Below are positions 46,875 through 58,759 of a stretch of DNA of 64,000 nt, in pieces. Within the stretch, counting starts at the first letter, position 1, and each line of letters starts with the position of its first letter. Both the position numbers and the translations under genes were made by a program. The notes beneath the pieces were generated by a model. That model was not told where the DNA came from, did not search any database, and was given only the letters and a program-made list of their open reading frames with translations. This DNA is from Bradyrhizobiaceae bacterium (lineage in GTDB: Bacteria > Pseudomonadota > Alphaproteobacteria > Rhizobiales > Aestuariivirgaceae): positions 33,684 through 97,683 of the forward strand of contig CANJMQ010000002.1 of NCBI GenBank assembly GCA_947475225.1, in the 5' to 3' direction.

Positions 46875-48367
46875 TGTTTGGAAAGCGCTCAGGCGACAGT
46901 CCCTCGAAGGATGTTCTCGCACCCACGATTCAGCCTGTTCGGGCAGATGCCGGCGCCCAGCAGGGCAGGCAGGTTTTCGCGGCGGGGCAGCGTGGTTCCC
47001 TGCTCAACCCAGCGGCCGGCAGTCCCCTGGCCATGCAGGGTGCCTCCCGATTCGACGCTGCCCAAACGTCGCGCCGGTCTGACAATTACTATGACATCAA
47101 GAGCACGATCTTCAATGCTCTGATTGACGCGATCGACCTTACCCAGCTCTCGCAAATTGATCGCGAGGCGGCGCGTGAGGAAATTCGCGATATCGTAAGC
47201 GAGATCATCACCCTTAAGGACGTGGTGATGTCAGTGAACGAGCAGGAGGAACTGCTCGAGGATATTTGCAACGATGTTCTTGGATTTGGGCCGCTTGAAC
47301 CCTTGCTGGTGCGAGATGATATCTCGGACATCATGGTCAACGGTTCCGGCACCACTTTCATTGAAGTTGCCGGAAAGGTTCTGAAAACAAGTGTTCGCTT
47401 CCGGGACAACACGCAGCTTCTCAACATCTGTCAGCGCATTGTCAGCCAGATCGGCCGCCGTGTGGATGAGGCAAGCCCCATCTGTGATGCCCGTCTCCTC
47501 GACGGTTCTCGCGTCAATGTCATTGTGCCACCACTGGCGGTCGATGGACCCGCGCTCACCATTCGCAAGTTCAGGAAGGCTCGGCTCAAGCTCGCCGATC
47601 TTGTGCGCTTCGGCTCCATCACCAAGGAGGGCGCGACGCTGCTGGAGATCATTGGGCGGGTGCGCTGCAACGTACTGATATCCGGTGGTACCGGATCTGG
47701 AAAGACAACTCTGCTCAACTGCCTCACTGCCTATATCGAGAACGATGAGCGTATCATCACATGCGAGGATGCCGCGGAACTGCAGTTGCAGCAGCCGCAC
47801 GTTGTCCGGCTTGAGACACGGCCGCCCAATCTTGAAGGAGAAGGCGAGATCACCATGCGGGAGCTCGTCAGGAATTGCCTGCGCATGCGGCCGGAGCGCA
47901 TCATCGTCGGCGAAGTCCGCGGACCGGAAGCCTTTGATTTGCTCCAGGCTATGAACACCGGTCACGATGGCTCCATGGGAACCTTGCATGCCAATTCCCC
48001 TCGTGAAGCACTCTCTCGCATCGAGTCGATGATCACCATGGGTGGCTTCGCACTTCCTTCGAAAACCATCAAGGAGATGGTCTGCGGATCTATCGATGTA
48101 ATCGTGCAGGCTGCGCGCCTGCGGGATGGATCTCGCCGCATCACGCATGTCACCGAGGTGATCGGCATGGAAGGAGACGTTATCATCACGCAGGATCTGC
48201 TTCTCTATGAGATCACTGGCGAAGATGCCAATGGCAAGATCCTTGGCCAACACCGCGGAACTGGAATCGCCCGCCCGCATTTCTGGGATCGCGCCCGCTA
48301 TTTCAACGAGGACCGCCGACTGGCAGAAACGCTCGAGTCGGCTGAAATCCAGGGCGGCGGAGGCTAG
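46874..48367 (+). CDS. cpaF: Tad pilus motor ATPase CpaF/TadA
   Basis: Secretion ATPase of 497 residues powering pilus assembly (and in Tad systems also retraction). A disordered N-terminal 75 residues precede the helical N-domain; then [14 protein letters not shown], Walker [13 protein letters not shown] near residue 277, [20 protein letters not shown] (Asp box), the Walker B region [15 protein letters not shown] and [19 protein letters not shown] three bases earlier is an alternative start. It shares bases with the cpaE stop and precedes tadB by 6 bases. Confidence 0.96.
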   Translation: MFGKRSGDSPSKDVLAPTIQPVRADAGAQQGRQVFAAGQRGSLLNPAAGSPLAMQGASRFDAAQTSRRSDNYYDIKSTIFNALIDAIDLTQLSQIDREAAREEIRDIVSEIITLKDVVMSVNEQEELLEDICNDVLGFGPLEPLLVRDDISDIMVNGSGTTFIEVAGKVLKTSVRFRDNTQLLNICQRIVSQIGRRVDEASPICDARLLDGSRVNVIVPPLAVDGPALTIRKFRKARLKLADLVRFGSITKEGATLLEIIGRVRCNVLISGGTGSGKTTLLNCLTAYIENDERIITCEDAAELQLQQPHVVRLETRPPNLEGEGEITMRELVRNCLRMRPERIIVGEVRGPEAFDLLQAMNTGHDGSMGTLHANSPREALSRIESMITMGGFALPSKTIKEMVCGSIDVIVQAARLRDGSRRITHVTEVIGMEGDVIITQDLLLYEITGEDANGKILGQHRGTGIARPHFWDRARYFNEDRRLAETLESAEIQGGGG

Positions 48368-48373
48368 TCGCGA

Positions 48374-49387
48374 ATGCTTTTCGGTCTGGACCAGGTTCAA
48401 CTCGCATTCATTGCCCTGGTGGCGGTGGCAACCGGAAGTGCAGTACTGGCGATTGCGCTACCCCTGCTTCCTTCTTCCGGCTCCGACACACGGATCAAGG
48501 GATTATTCACTGAAAGAAGGGCAGCGACAACCAAGAACCAGCCTACGACCGGACGGCTCATCGATGGCCCGAAGGATGGTCGTCGCAAGCAAATACAGGA
48601 GTCCATTAAACAAGTCGAAATACGATCCCGCGAACGCAAGGGACGCGTCTCACTTAGATTGCAGATCATTCGAGCCGGCTTAGATACGTCCGTCGCCAGA
48701 TTCTGGCTTATCTCCGGCACTATTGCCGTCTTGTTTTTGGTTCTGCCTCCACTTCTTGGCTTTTCATGGTACATAGGGATGCTCGGTGGAATTACTGCGT
48801 TCCTCGGATTTCCACGCTGGTTTCTGTCCGGTCTCGCGAAACGCCGCCAGAAGGCCTTCATTGAGGATCTAGCCGATGCGCTTGATGTCATGGTACGCGG
48901 TCTCAAAGCCGGGCTTCCACTGTCTGATGCGATGCGTGTCATTGCTGCGGAGTCAGGTCCGCCGGTTGGCCCCGAGTTCATGGAAGTCGTTGAGGGTCAG
49001 CGCCTTGGCATAACCATTGACCAAGGTCTGGAGCGCATGTTCGAACGTATGCCGCTTCCCGAAGTCAGCTTCCTCGGAATTGTCATCAGCATTCAATCCA
49101 AGGCGGGCGGGAATCTTTCCGAGGCACTTGGAAACCTTTCGCGTCTCCTGCGCGAGCGCAAGAAGATGAAAGGAAAAATCCGTTCACTGTCGCAGGAGGC
49201 CAAGTCATCTGCCGCGATCATCGGCGTATTACCGTTCTTCATCGCGGGCGCTTTGCTTTTCATAAATCCGAGCTATCTGCAACCGCTGTTCGCCTCGAGT
49301 GCAGGACACATGATCCTGGCAGGTGCGGGATTTTGGATGCTCTGTGGGATGCTGATCATGCGCAGCATGATTAACTTCGATATCTGA
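48374..49387 (+). CDS. tadB: Tad pilus inner-membrane protein TadB
   Basis: Platform protein of 337 residues with a type II secretion F domain in the centre (LADALDVMVRGLKAGLPLSD near residue 175, and GGNLSEALGNLSRLLRERKK near 250). Hydrophobic helices are at about 10–35, 110–150 and 275–330. It forms the inner-membrane platform with TadC. It starts 6 bases after cpaF and ends 15 before tadC. The codon use is slightly less GC-biased than its neighbours. Confidence 0.93.
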   Translation: MLFGLDQVQLAFIALVAVATGSAVLAIALPLLPSSGSDTRIKGLFTERRAATTKNQPTTGRLIDGPKDGRRKQIQESIKQVEIRSRERKGRVSLRLQIIRAGLDTSVARFWLISGTIAVLFLVLPPLLGFSWYIGMLGGITAFLGFPRWFLSGLAKRRQKAFIEDLADALDVMVRGLKAGLPLSDAMRVIAAESGPPVGPEFMEVVEGQRLGITIDQGLERMFERMPLPEVSFLGIVISIQSKAGGNLSEALGNLSRLLRERKKMKGKIRSLSQEAKSSAAIIGVLPFFIAGALLFINPSYLQPLFASSAGHMILAGAGFWMLCGMLIMRSMINFDI

Positions 49388-49402
49388 GGGAGAGAACTCG
49401 CC

Positions 49403-50374
49403 ATGTTGGATTCACTCTCCGGACTTCTGCAGCCTGATACGCTGATCACACTGCTGTTTTCTCTGGCGGCCTTCGCAGCTGTCTTGAGCGTGGCCGCTCC
49501 GTTGCTGCAGAAAGATCCCTTGAAGTTGCGAATGAAAGCCGTGAGCATTGAGCGGGAAAGGCTTCGCACCCAGAGTAGGGCCAAGACAGGTCCGGGCGAT
49601 GCACGCCTTCGTGACAACCGTGAATCCGGGTTCGCGAGGCGGGTTGTGGAGGCGCTCAGACTTCGCAAGGTTTTCGAAGCTGATGCCTCACGCGAACTAC
49701 TGCGCAATGCTGGATTCAGGAGCGAACGTCATCTTGTGATTTATCTTGCAGCGCGCTTTGCTGCACCGATCGCAATGGGTCTTTTTGCTTTTATCTACGT
49801 GTCGGTCATCACGGCGGATTCATGGCCGCCGCCCATGCGCCTTGCGGCCGCGGCCGGCGGCGTCATTGCTGGCAACTACATCCCGTTCGTATTTGTGCGC
49901 AATCTTGTTTCGCGGCGCCAGGCATCCATTCGTGCTGCCTGGCCGGATGCTCTGGATCTGATGCTTATCTGCGTCGAGGCCGGCATGGCCATCGAACCGG
50001 CGATACAACGCGTTGCCCGCGAAATTGGGGCAATCTCCATCCCTCTGGCGGAGGAACTCACACTCACGGTCGCTGAACTATCCTTTCTACAGGACCGGCG
50101 AAAGGCACTGGAAAACTCGGCGAAGGGCACTGGAATGCCGCAGGTTAAGTCAGTTGTGACCAGCCTCATCCAGTCTGAACGCTATGGTACGTCATTGGGC
50201 ACGGCTCTGCGTGTTCTGGCTCAGGAGAACCGGGACATGCGCATGGCCGAGGCAGAGCGCAAGGCAGCAGCGCTGCCGCCGCGACTTACCGTGCCGATGA
50301 TGCTCTTCTTCATGCCAGCTATTTTCGTGGTGATCCTTGGACCGACAGTGATGACAGTGATGAAATTCTTCTAG
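49403..50374 (+). CDS. tadC: Tad pilus inner-membrane protein TadC
   Basis: Second platform protein, 323 residues, with a TadC-type F domain: WPDALDLMLICVEAGMAIEP near residue 180 and YGTSLGTALRVLAQENRDMR near 265. Helices are at about 10–30, 110–155 and 293–320. GGGAG precedes the ATG. It is the last gene of the rightward pilus operon and converges on tadD, 13 bases away. Confidence 0.93.
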   Translation: MLDSLSGLLQPDTLITLLFSLAAFAAVLSVAAPLLQKDPLKLRMKAVSIERERLRTQSRAKTGPGDARLRDNRESGFARRVVEALRLRKVFEADASRELLRNAGFRSERHLVIYLAARFAAPIAMGLFAFIYVSVITADSWPPPMRLAAAAGGVIAGNYIPFVFVRNLVSRRQASIRAAWPDALDLMLICVEAGMAIEPAIQRVAREIGAISIPLAEELTLTVAELSFLQDRRKALENSAKGTGMPQVKSVVTSLIQSERYGTSLGTALRVLAQENRDMRMAEAERKAAALPPRLTVPMMLFFMPAIFVVILGPTVMTVMKFF

Positions 50375-50387
50375 GGGGCGATGGTCT

Positions 50388-51173
50388 TCAACCCTGGCTG
50401 CCGCTGTCGCTGATCTGCTGCCATGTATTGGGTTGCGACAACATCTTCTTGAGATAAGCCATGTTCTCCTGCACCTGCTCGGGTGGAAGGTCCTGCTGGG
50501 CAAGCGTTGTGGCCTCGTCGAAGCGGCCCTGCAGGCCAATGACGAGCGCGAGGTTCTGGCGGATGCGGGGTTCGCTCTTGGAGCGGGGAAATGCGTCCGC
50601 CGCACGCAACTCGGCCTCAGCCTGCTTCAGGTTTCCCTCAAGTGCGTAGGACATGGCGAGATTGTTCATTACGGCGAGGTTTTGCGGGTCCGATGACAAG
50701 ACCTTGGAGTACTGCTCGCGTGCCTTCTGATAGAGGCCCTTCTGGTCATAGGCTGTGCCCAGTGCCGACATCACGCGCCAGTCGGTGTCGCCATGTTTTT
50801 CGGCATCTTCAAGCATAGGGATGGCCTGATCTGCCTTGCCAGCCGAGACCAGCTTGCGGCCATAGAGTCCGGCGACTTTTGCATTCGCAGGGTCTGCCTC
50901 GAAGAGCTTCTGATAGACGTTCAGCGCCTCATCCTTCTGCCCAAGGCTTTCAAGCCCGTTGGCATAGGCCAGCCCTTTGCTGGCATCCCTGGGGTTTGCC
51001 TGCCACTTGTCACCAAGCTCTGCAAGGGCGTCAAGCGATAGGGGAGTGGTCGAGGCCGTGCTCAGGCTGCTTGCAGGGCCCAGTTGTCCCGTCGTCTTGT
51101 TGCAGCCCGCGAGGATCATGGCAGAAGCCAGCAGCATAAGAATGGCGGCGCGGGGCCTGGCCCTCGGCATCAC
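50388..51173 (-). CDS. tadD: Tad pilus lipoprotein TadD (TPR)
   Basis: Outer-membrane-directed lipoprotein of 261 residues; the lipobox ILAGC ends the signal peptide at Cys24. About five tetratricopeptide repeats follow, from ASKGLAYANGLESLGQKDEA to KQAEAELRAADAFPRSKS. TadD is a pilotin-like factor for the secretin. It is transcribed on its own, convergent with tadC and divergent from the aminopeptidase gene. Confidence 0.9.
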   Translation of the reverse strand: MMPRARPRAAILMLLASAMILAGCNKTTGQLGPASSLSTASTTPLSLDALAELGDKWQANPRDASKGLAYANGLESLGQKDEALNVYQKLFEADPANAKVAGLYGRKLVSAGKADQAIPMLEDAEKHGDTDWRVMSALGTAYDQKGLYQKAREQYSKVLSSDPQNLAVMNNLAMSYALEGNLKQAEAELRAADAFPRSKSEPRIRQNLALVIGLQGRFDEATTLAQQDLPPEQVQENMAYLKKMLSQPNTWQQISDSGSQG

Positions 51174-51277
51174 GAAACTCCAGTCCGGTTTATTTGGCTA
51201 CCTTGACGCGCAACGGTCAATATTTGATTAACCATAAGGAGGTTTCGCGATATGTGAGCCCAAACCCGGAGTTCGCC

Positions 51278-52648
51278 ATGACTGACCTTGCAGACATCCT
51301 TCTTCCGTCCACCGCACGCGGCACTGCTGTCATACTCATCGCTGCAGGCGATTGGGAAAAGAAGCGCCGCGATCTCGCAGCAGATGTGCGCGGTTGGGCC
51401 GATGCGAACGGGTTCGAGGCCCAGGCGGGACGGGTGCTGGCTGTTGCGGGGCCAAAGGGCGAGTTGAAGGAAGTGCTGGTGGGTTCTGACGGCAGTGACC
51501 CATTCGCGCCGGGAAGGCTCTGTCGCAGCCTGCCACCCGGTGCCTATGCGGTGACTGGGTCGGTGGCGCAGCCGGAGATGCTGGCGCTGGGCTGGTGCCT
51601 CGAATCATATTCTTTCGGTCGCTACGGCAAAGCGGCCCAGTCGGTTGCGAAGCTCGTCTGCCCGCAGGGTGTGGACCGCGAGGCGGTTCTGCGCGCCGCG
51701 AGGGCGAGTTGGATGGTGCGCGATCTTGTTAACACGCCCGCCTCCGATATGGGCCCGGATGAACTGGAGCAGGCGGCCCGCGCAGTTGCCCGAGCGTACA
51801 AGGCGAAGCTCACCGTCACCTCCGGCAAGGCGTTGGAGAAGGGTTTTCCGATGATTTACGCAGTGGGAAAGGCAAGCCCGCGCGCGCCACGCCTGATCGA
51901 CTTCGCCTGGGGCCCGGCACGGGCGCCAAAGGTCACGCTGGTCGGCAAGGGCGTGTGCTTCGACACGGGTGGCCTGGACATCAAACCTGCTTCCGGCATG
52001 GCGTTGATGAAGAAGGACATGGGCGGTGCTGCCAATGTGCTGGGGCTTGCGCAGATGATCATGGCGGCGGGTCTCAAGGTCAGGCTGCGGGTGCTCATTC
52101 CGGCTGTTGAGAATTCAATTGCTGGCAATGCCTTCCGCCCCGGTGACGTGATGAAGAGCCGCAAGGGTATTACCGTGGAGATCGGCAATACCGATGCCGA
52201 AGGCCGCCTTGTGCTGGGTGATGCGTTGTCGCTGGCGGATGAGGAGCAACCTGACCTGCTCATAGACATGGCGACCCTCACCGGTGCGGCACGCGTGGCG
52301 CTGGGGCCTGACCTGCCGCCGTTCTTTACCGACAACGAAGCGCTGGCCGAGGATATCGCCAGGGCGGGCAGGGAGGTGAATGATCCCGTCTGGCGTTTAC
52401 CTTTTTGGCAGCCCTACATGCGCCTCTTCGAGTCCTCCGTGGCGGACATGAACAATGCGGGCGACTCAGGCTTCGCAGGCTCCATCACCGCAGCACTATT
52501 CCTCAAGCGCTTTGTCGAAAAGGCGAAGGCTCATGTCCATTTTGATATTTTCGCCTGGACGCCGACGGCGCGCCCCGGGCGACCGAAGGGCGGCGAGGCA
52601 CAGGCCATGCGGGCGCTGTTCGAGGTGATCCGCCGCCGCGCCACATAA
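51278..52648 (+). CDS. M17 leucyl aminopeptidase family protein
   Basis: Cytosolic metallo-aminopeptidase of 456 residues from the ATG at 51278, which has CGGAG upstream and begins MTDLADILLP; the frame extends to 51194 without family-like sequence. The metal site is intact: GKGVCFDTGGLDIKPASGM with KKDMGGAA, then the signature NTDAEGRLVLGDAL near residue 310. The N-terminal domain is short and unlike PepA, typical of the alphaproteobacterial PepB-like group. The MarR and NlpC genes follow in the same direction. Confidence 0.9.
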   Translation: MTDLADILLPSTARGTAVILIAAGDWEKKRRDLAADVRGWADANGFEAQAGRVLAVAGPKGELKEVLVGSDGSDPFAPGRLCRSLPPGAYAVTGSVAQPEMLALGWCLESYSFGRYGKAAQSVAKLVCPQGVDREAVLRAARASWMVRDLVNTPASDMGPDELEQAARAVARAYKAKLTVTSGKALEKGFPMIYAVGKASPRAPRLIDFAWGPARAPKVTLVGKGVCFDTGGLDIKPASGMALMKKDMGGAANVLGLAQMIMAAGLKVRLRVLIPAVENSIAGNAFRPGDVMKSRKGITVEIGNTDAEGRLVLGDALSLADEEQPDLLIDMATLTGAARVALGPDLPPFFTDNEALAEDIARAGREVNDPVWRLPFWQPYMRLFESSVADMNNAGDSGFAGSITAALFLKRFVEKAKAHVHFDIFAWTPTARPGRPKGGEAQAMRALFEVIRRRAT

Positions 52649-52725
52649 CGGCTTGCAAGCCCGATAATTTGCCGCCAGACTGTAACGGCTCCGAAACAAC
52701 CATGGTGGTTGCGAAAAGGCCGTTC

Positions 52726-53070
52726 ATGTCCGTTGCGTTGACCACAGCCGAGGCCCTGACCCTATGGCACGATGTCGCCTTCGCCTTGGTGCGGGACGAC
52801 GAGCCCGACCTTTCGGTGCGCCAAGTCTGTATCCTGCTTACCATTTATCTCGAAGCGCCACCCCATACGGTGCGCGATCTCGCAAAGAAACTGGCCGTCA
52901 CCAAGCCGGTGATCACCCGCGCGCTGGACACCATGGGCAAGCTCGAACTCGTCAGCCGCCGGCGCGATGACAAGGACCGCCGAAACGTGCTCATCCAGCG
53001 TACCGTCAAGGGCGCGCTCTATCTCGAACGACTGGCGGACACGATTGGCAAGCACGCGAAAAGCCTCTAG
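52726..53070 (+). CDS. MarR-type winged-helix regulator
   Basis: Small DNA-binding protein of 114 residues from the ATG at 52726 (AAAAGG upstream); ATG 52702 and a TTG at 52669 are alternatives. The winged helix is clear: PDLSVRQVCILLTIYLEAPP, TVRDLAKKLAVTKPVITRAL, DTMGKLELVSRRRDDKDRRN. It is shorter than typical MarR (about 140). It sits between an aminopeptidase and a cell-wall hydrolase gene and may control both. Confidence 0.84.
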   Translation: MSVALTTAEALTLWHDVAFALVRDDEPDLSVRQVCILLTIYLEAPPHTVRDLAKKLAVTKPVITRALDTMGKLELVSRRRDDKDRRNVLIQRTVKGALYLERLADTIGKHAKSL

Positions 53071-53079
53071 GGAGCGGGC

Positions 53080-53925
53080 ATGACAAAGCTCGACGCACGC
53101 CTCCACGCCCATCGCTCTGACCTTGCCGACATTTCGCTGGCGGGCAAAGTGGACGCCGAACGCTTCGTGGAACCGCGGCTGATGCAGGTGGTTGAACCTC
53201 TCGTCACCGTGCACAAGGCGCAGCGTTCCGACGCCATGCAGCTGACCCAGGCACTGTTCGGCGAGACAGTTAAGCTTTTCGAAGAAGAGGAGGGTTGGGC
53301 CTGGATACAACTCACGAAGGATGGTTACGTCGGCTATGTGAACGGTAATGCGCTGACACCGAATATCGTCGCACCCACCCATCGCGTGGCCGTGCCCTCC
53401 ACCTTCATGTACCCTGATGCAAGCCTCAAGACGTTGCCTGCTATTCCCCTCACCCTCAATGCGCAGGTGACGGTGACGGGTGAGAGTGGCATCTATTCAC
53501 GGCTTTCAAACGGTCGCTTCATATTCACCGCCCATCTGAAGCAGATGGATGATGTCGAATCAGATTTTGCCGCCGTCGCGGAGATGTTCCGCCACGTTCC
53601 CTACTACTGGGGCGGGAAGTCAATTCACGGTCTTGACTGCTCCGGCCTTGTGCAACTGTCGCTTGAAGCCTGTGGCAAGCGCGCGCTGCGCGACAGCGAC
53701 ATGCAGGAGGCGACGCTGGGCGAGAGGTTGATGGTCAATGACCTCGATTCATTGAGGCGCGGCGACCTCGTCTTCTGGGACGGCCACGTTGGCATCATGA
53801 CCGATGAGAAGACACTGCTGCATGCCAACGGCCACCACATGATGGTGGTGGCTGAACCGCTCAAGGACGCCGTGGACAGGATCGCCGCACGCTACGGGCA
53901 GTTGACGAGCATAAGGCGTTTGTGA
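53080..53925 (+). CDS. NlpC/P60 family peptidoglycan hydrolase
   Basis: Predicted cell-wall endopeptidase of 281 residues: two SH3-like segments (about residues 35–90 and 100–150) followed by an NlpC/P60 domain from about 165. The catalytic Cys is in GLDCSGLVQLSLEA near residue 187, the His in DGHVGIMTD near 236 and the third polar residue in HANGHH. No signal peptide is visible, as in related rhizobial proteins. It starts 9 bases after the MarR gene. Confidence 0.9.
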   Translation: MTKLDARLHAHRSDLADISLAGKVDAERFVEPRLMQVVEPLVTVHKAQRSDAMQLTQALFGETVKLFEEEEGWAWIQLTKDGYVGYVNGNALTPNIVAPTHRVAVPSTFMYPDASLKTLPAIPLTLNAQVTVTGESGIYSRLSNGRFIFTAHLKQMDDVESDFAAVAEMFRHVPYYWGGKSIHGLDCSGLVQLSLEACGKRALRDSDMQEATLGERLMVNDLDSLRRGDLVFWDGHVGIMTDEKTLLHANGHHMMVVAEPLKDAVDRIAARYGQLTSIRRL

Positions 53926-53961
53926 CCGAGGCAGCCATGCCGTGATCCGCCCTGTCGGCGG

Positions 53962-54908
53962 TCAGTACCCCCGCGCCCGATCCACCAGGTTTTCGAGTTT
54001 CTCGCCGCGCTGGTGCTTGCGGATGTTTTCAGCCACATAGGCGCAGATCGTCTCGGGGTCGCTATCTGCGGCGCAATGCGGTGTTATGGTAACTCGCGGG
54101 TGCGTCCACAGCGGGTTGTCGGGAGGAAGCGGTTCGGGAACGAAGACATCCAGTGTCGCGGCATGAAGCTCGCCTGCATCGAGTGCAGCGAGAATGTCAT
54201 CCGCCACCTGCTGGCGCCCGCGGCCCGCATTGATGACGATGGGCGCGCCGAAAGGTCCCTTCCGGGAAAGCTTGCGTATTGTCTGCCGGTTTATGATGCC
54301 GTCGGTGTCAGGTGTTGCCGGCAGCAGCGAGACCAGCACGTCGGTACGGGCGAGGAAGGCATCGAATTCTCCGTCGCCCGCGAAGCTCTCAACCCCCGGA
54401 ATCTCCTTGCGGCTGCGGCTCCACCCCGCCACGCGGAAGCCGATGTCGCGCAGCCTGATGGCTGAGTCCATGCCCATCACACCCATCCCCATGATGCCGA
54501 CGCTCAGGTCCCTGGCTGCATGGGTGCCGAAGGAGTGCCACACTTTCTTCCGCTGGTTCTCGTCGATGCGGCGCTGCTGGCGGTGGTGCATCAACACATG
54601 CAGAACGATGTATTCCGTCATGCGGCCCGTGAGGTCCGGGTCGTTGACGCGCACGATGGGGACGTTGTCGGGCAGCGTCGGGTCCTTGAGGATCGCATCG
54701 ACGCCGGCGCCCAGCGACATGATGACCTTGAGGTTCGGCAGGCTCTTCACCACGCCGGGCGGCGGGAGCCAGGCGGCGCAATATTGGATGTCGTCCACAT
54801 TGCCCATCTGGTCCGGCCAGACGCGCACGTCAAGATCGGGAGCCATCTTCTTCATGGCGGCGGTCCAAACCTCGACCGGCCATGTCGGCAGAATGAACAG
54901 GAACGCCA

Positions 54909-54909
<1 letters not shown>
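53962..54909 (-). CDS. ghrA: Glyoxylate/hydroxypyruvate reductase A-like D-2-hydroxyacid dehydrogenase
   Basis: NAD(P)H-dependent reductase of 315 residues. The substrate loop is MSLGAGVDAILKD near residue 72, the nucleotide motif GIMGMGVMGMDSAIRL near 142 (the classic GxGxxG), the catalytic Arg in INAGRGRQQVADD near 228, Glu in DVFVPEPLP and His in TPHCAADSD. The sequence follows the E. coli GhrA type. It overlaps the stop of the yejF gene by one base, so it may be made with the peptide importer. Confidence 0.88.
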
Positions 54910-56533
<1,624 letters not shown>

Positions 56534-56537
<4 letters not shown>

Positions 56538-57634
56538 GCAAAGGTCTTCCGCGGGTCAAGCGCGTCGCGTACTGCCTCGCCGATGAAGACGAGAAGCGTT
56601 AGCATGATCGAGACGACGAAGAAGCCGGTGATTCCAAGCCACGGCGCCTGCAGATTATTCTTGCCCTGGGCGATCAGCTCGCCGAGCGAGGGTGAGCCGG
56701 GCGGCAGGCCAAAGCCCAGGAAGTCGAGCGAGGTCAGCACCGTCACCGAGCCCGCGAGGATGAATGGCATGAATGTGATGGTAGAGACAACGGCATTGGG
56801 CAGCAGGTGCTTGAACATGATCCTGCCGTCGGACAGCCCCAAGGCGCGGGCGGCGCGTACATATTCAAAATTGCGCGCCCGCAAGAACTCGGCGCGGACG
56901 AGGCCGACGATCGATGTCCATGAGAACAGGATCTGGATGAACAGCAAGATCCAGAAGGTGGGCGTGATGAAGGCGGCCAGGATGATCAGCAGGTAGAGAC
57001 TTGGCATCGATGTCCAGATCTCGATGAAGCGCTGGAAGAGCAGGTCCGTCCAGCCGCCAAAATAGCCTTGCACGGAACCCGCAGCCATGCCGATGAGTGA
57101 CGAGATGAGCGTGAGAATCAGGCCGAAAGCCACCGAGATGCGGAAACCATAGATCAGGCGGGCGACAAGGTCTCGGCCCTGGTCGTCGGTGCCGAGCCAG
57201 TTGAGATTGCCGAACACGCAGTTGGGATCCGTCACGCCCAGCGGATATTTCACGCAGGCCTGTTCGCGCGTCAGCTGGAAGGCCGGCGGCGAAGGTGCCG
57301 GCATGGGCAGTTCGTTGTTCACGGTGTTGTAGGAGTAGCGGATCGGCGGCCAGATCATCCAGCCATTTGCCTGGATTTCATCCTGGTTCACCGGGTCGCG
57401 GAAGTCGGTGCGCGCAAGGAAACCGCCGAACTTCGATTCCGGATAGTCCACGAAGGTCGGATACAGCCACTCGCCCTTGTAGGAGACGAGAACGGGCCGG
57501 TCATTGGCGATGAAGGGTGCGAAGACCGAGATCAGGAACAGCACCATGAACAGCCAGAACGACCAGAAGCCGCGCTTGTTCTGTTGGAACAACTGCCAGC
57601 GCCTTCGGTTGAGAGGGGTGATGCGGATCGCCAT
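56534..57634 (-). CDS. yejE: Peptide ABC transporter permease YejE
   Basis: Inner-membrane permease of 366 residues. One helix near the N-terminus is followed by a long YejE-specific periplasmic insert (residues 45–145, VSYKGEWLYPTFVDYPESKF). The permease core carries the EAA-type loop RAARALGLSDGRIMFKHLLP near residue 262. It lies 3 bases after yejB and overlaps yejF by 4 bases. Confidence 0.93.
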
Positions 57635-57637
57635 GGC

Positions 57638-58750
57638 TCAGACGTCCCGCTTCTCGAAATCGATCCGCGGATCGATCCAGGTATAGGTGAGATCCGAAAT
57701 CAGCTGCACGAGCAGGCCCGACAGTGTGAAGATGTAGAGGCTGGCAAACACGATCGGATAGTCGCGGTCGAGGGTCGCTTTGAAGAACAGATAGCCAAGG
57801 CCATCGAGCGAGAAGATCGTCTCGATCAGCAGCGAACTGGCGAAGAAGGCGCCGATGAAGGCGCCGGGGAAGCCGGCGATCACCAGCAGCATGGCATTGC
57901 GGAACACGTGGCCGTAGAGCACCTGATTTTCGCTCAGGCCCTTGGCGCGCGCGGTGGTCACATATTGCTTGCGGATCTCGTCGAGGAAGGAGTTCTTGGT
58001 CAGCATCGTCATGGTGGCGAAGCTGCCGATGGCCATGGCAAAGAGCGGCAGCGTCAGGTGCCAGGCATAGTCACCAAGCTTGCCGAGGAAACTCAGCTGC
58101 TCGAAATTGTCAGACGTCAGCCCCCTCAGCGGGAACCAGCTGTAATAGCTGCCGCCTGCGAAGACCACGATCAGCATGATGGCGAAGATGAAGCTCGGAA
58201 TCGCATAGCCGATGATGATGACGCCGGACGTCCACACATCGAAGGTGGAACCGTCCTTCACCGCCTTGCGGATGCCGAGCGGAATCGAAACGAGGTACTG
58301 GATGAGCGTCAGCCACAGGCCCAGCGAAATCGACACCGGCATCTTCTCGAGGATCAGGCTGATCACCGAACGGTCGCGGAAATAGCTCTGGCCAAAGTTG
58401 AAGGTGAGATAATCCTTGAGCATCAGCAGGAAGCGTTCAGGCGCGGGCTTGTCGAAGCCGAACTGCTTTTCCAGGCTCTTGATGAATTCGGGGTCCAACC
58501 CTTGCGCGCCGCGATACTTGATGTTGGCGGCGTCGCTGCCCGGCGTCATTTGCGCCTGGTTGCCGCCCGCCTCGTTCCCCGTGTTGCCGCTGATGCGCCC
58601 GGTCGAATCCGTATCATTGCCCTGCATCTTGGCGATCACCTGCTCGACAGGCCCGCCCGGCACGAACTGGATGATCGCGAAAGTCATCAGCATGATCCCC
58701 AGCAAGGTGGGGATCATCAGCAGGATGCGTTTCAGGATATAGGCGCCCAT
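57638..58750 (-). CDS. yejB: Peptide ABC transporter permease YejB
   Basis: DppB-like permease of 370 residues: N-terminal helix with LLMIPTLLGIMLMTFAIIQF, a periplasmic insert (residues 40–110) typical of YejB, then the permease core with the EAA loop YVTTARAKGLSENQVLYGHV near residue 266. It follows the second binding-protein gene by 9 bases and precedes yejE by 3. Confidence 0.93.
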   Translation of the reverse strand: MGAYILKRILLMIPTLLGIMLMTFAIIQFVPGGPVEQVIAKMQGNDTDSTGRISGNTGNEAGGNQAQMTPGSDAANIKYRGAQGLDPEFIKSLEKQFGFDKPAPERFLLMLKDYLTFNFGQSYFRDRSVISLILEKMPVSISLGLWLTLIQYLVSIPLGIRKAVKDGSTFDVWTSGVIIIGYAIPSFIFAIMLIVVFAGGSYYSWFPLRGLTSDNFEQLSFLGKLGDYAWHLTLPLFAMAIGSFATMTMLTKNSFLDEIRKQYVTTARAKGLSENQVLYGHVFRNAMLLVIAGFPGAFIGAFFASSLLIETIFSLDGLGYLFFKATLDRDYPIVFASLYIFTLSGLLVQLISDLTYTWIDPRIDFEKRDV

Positions 58751-58759
58751 GGAGCGGGG

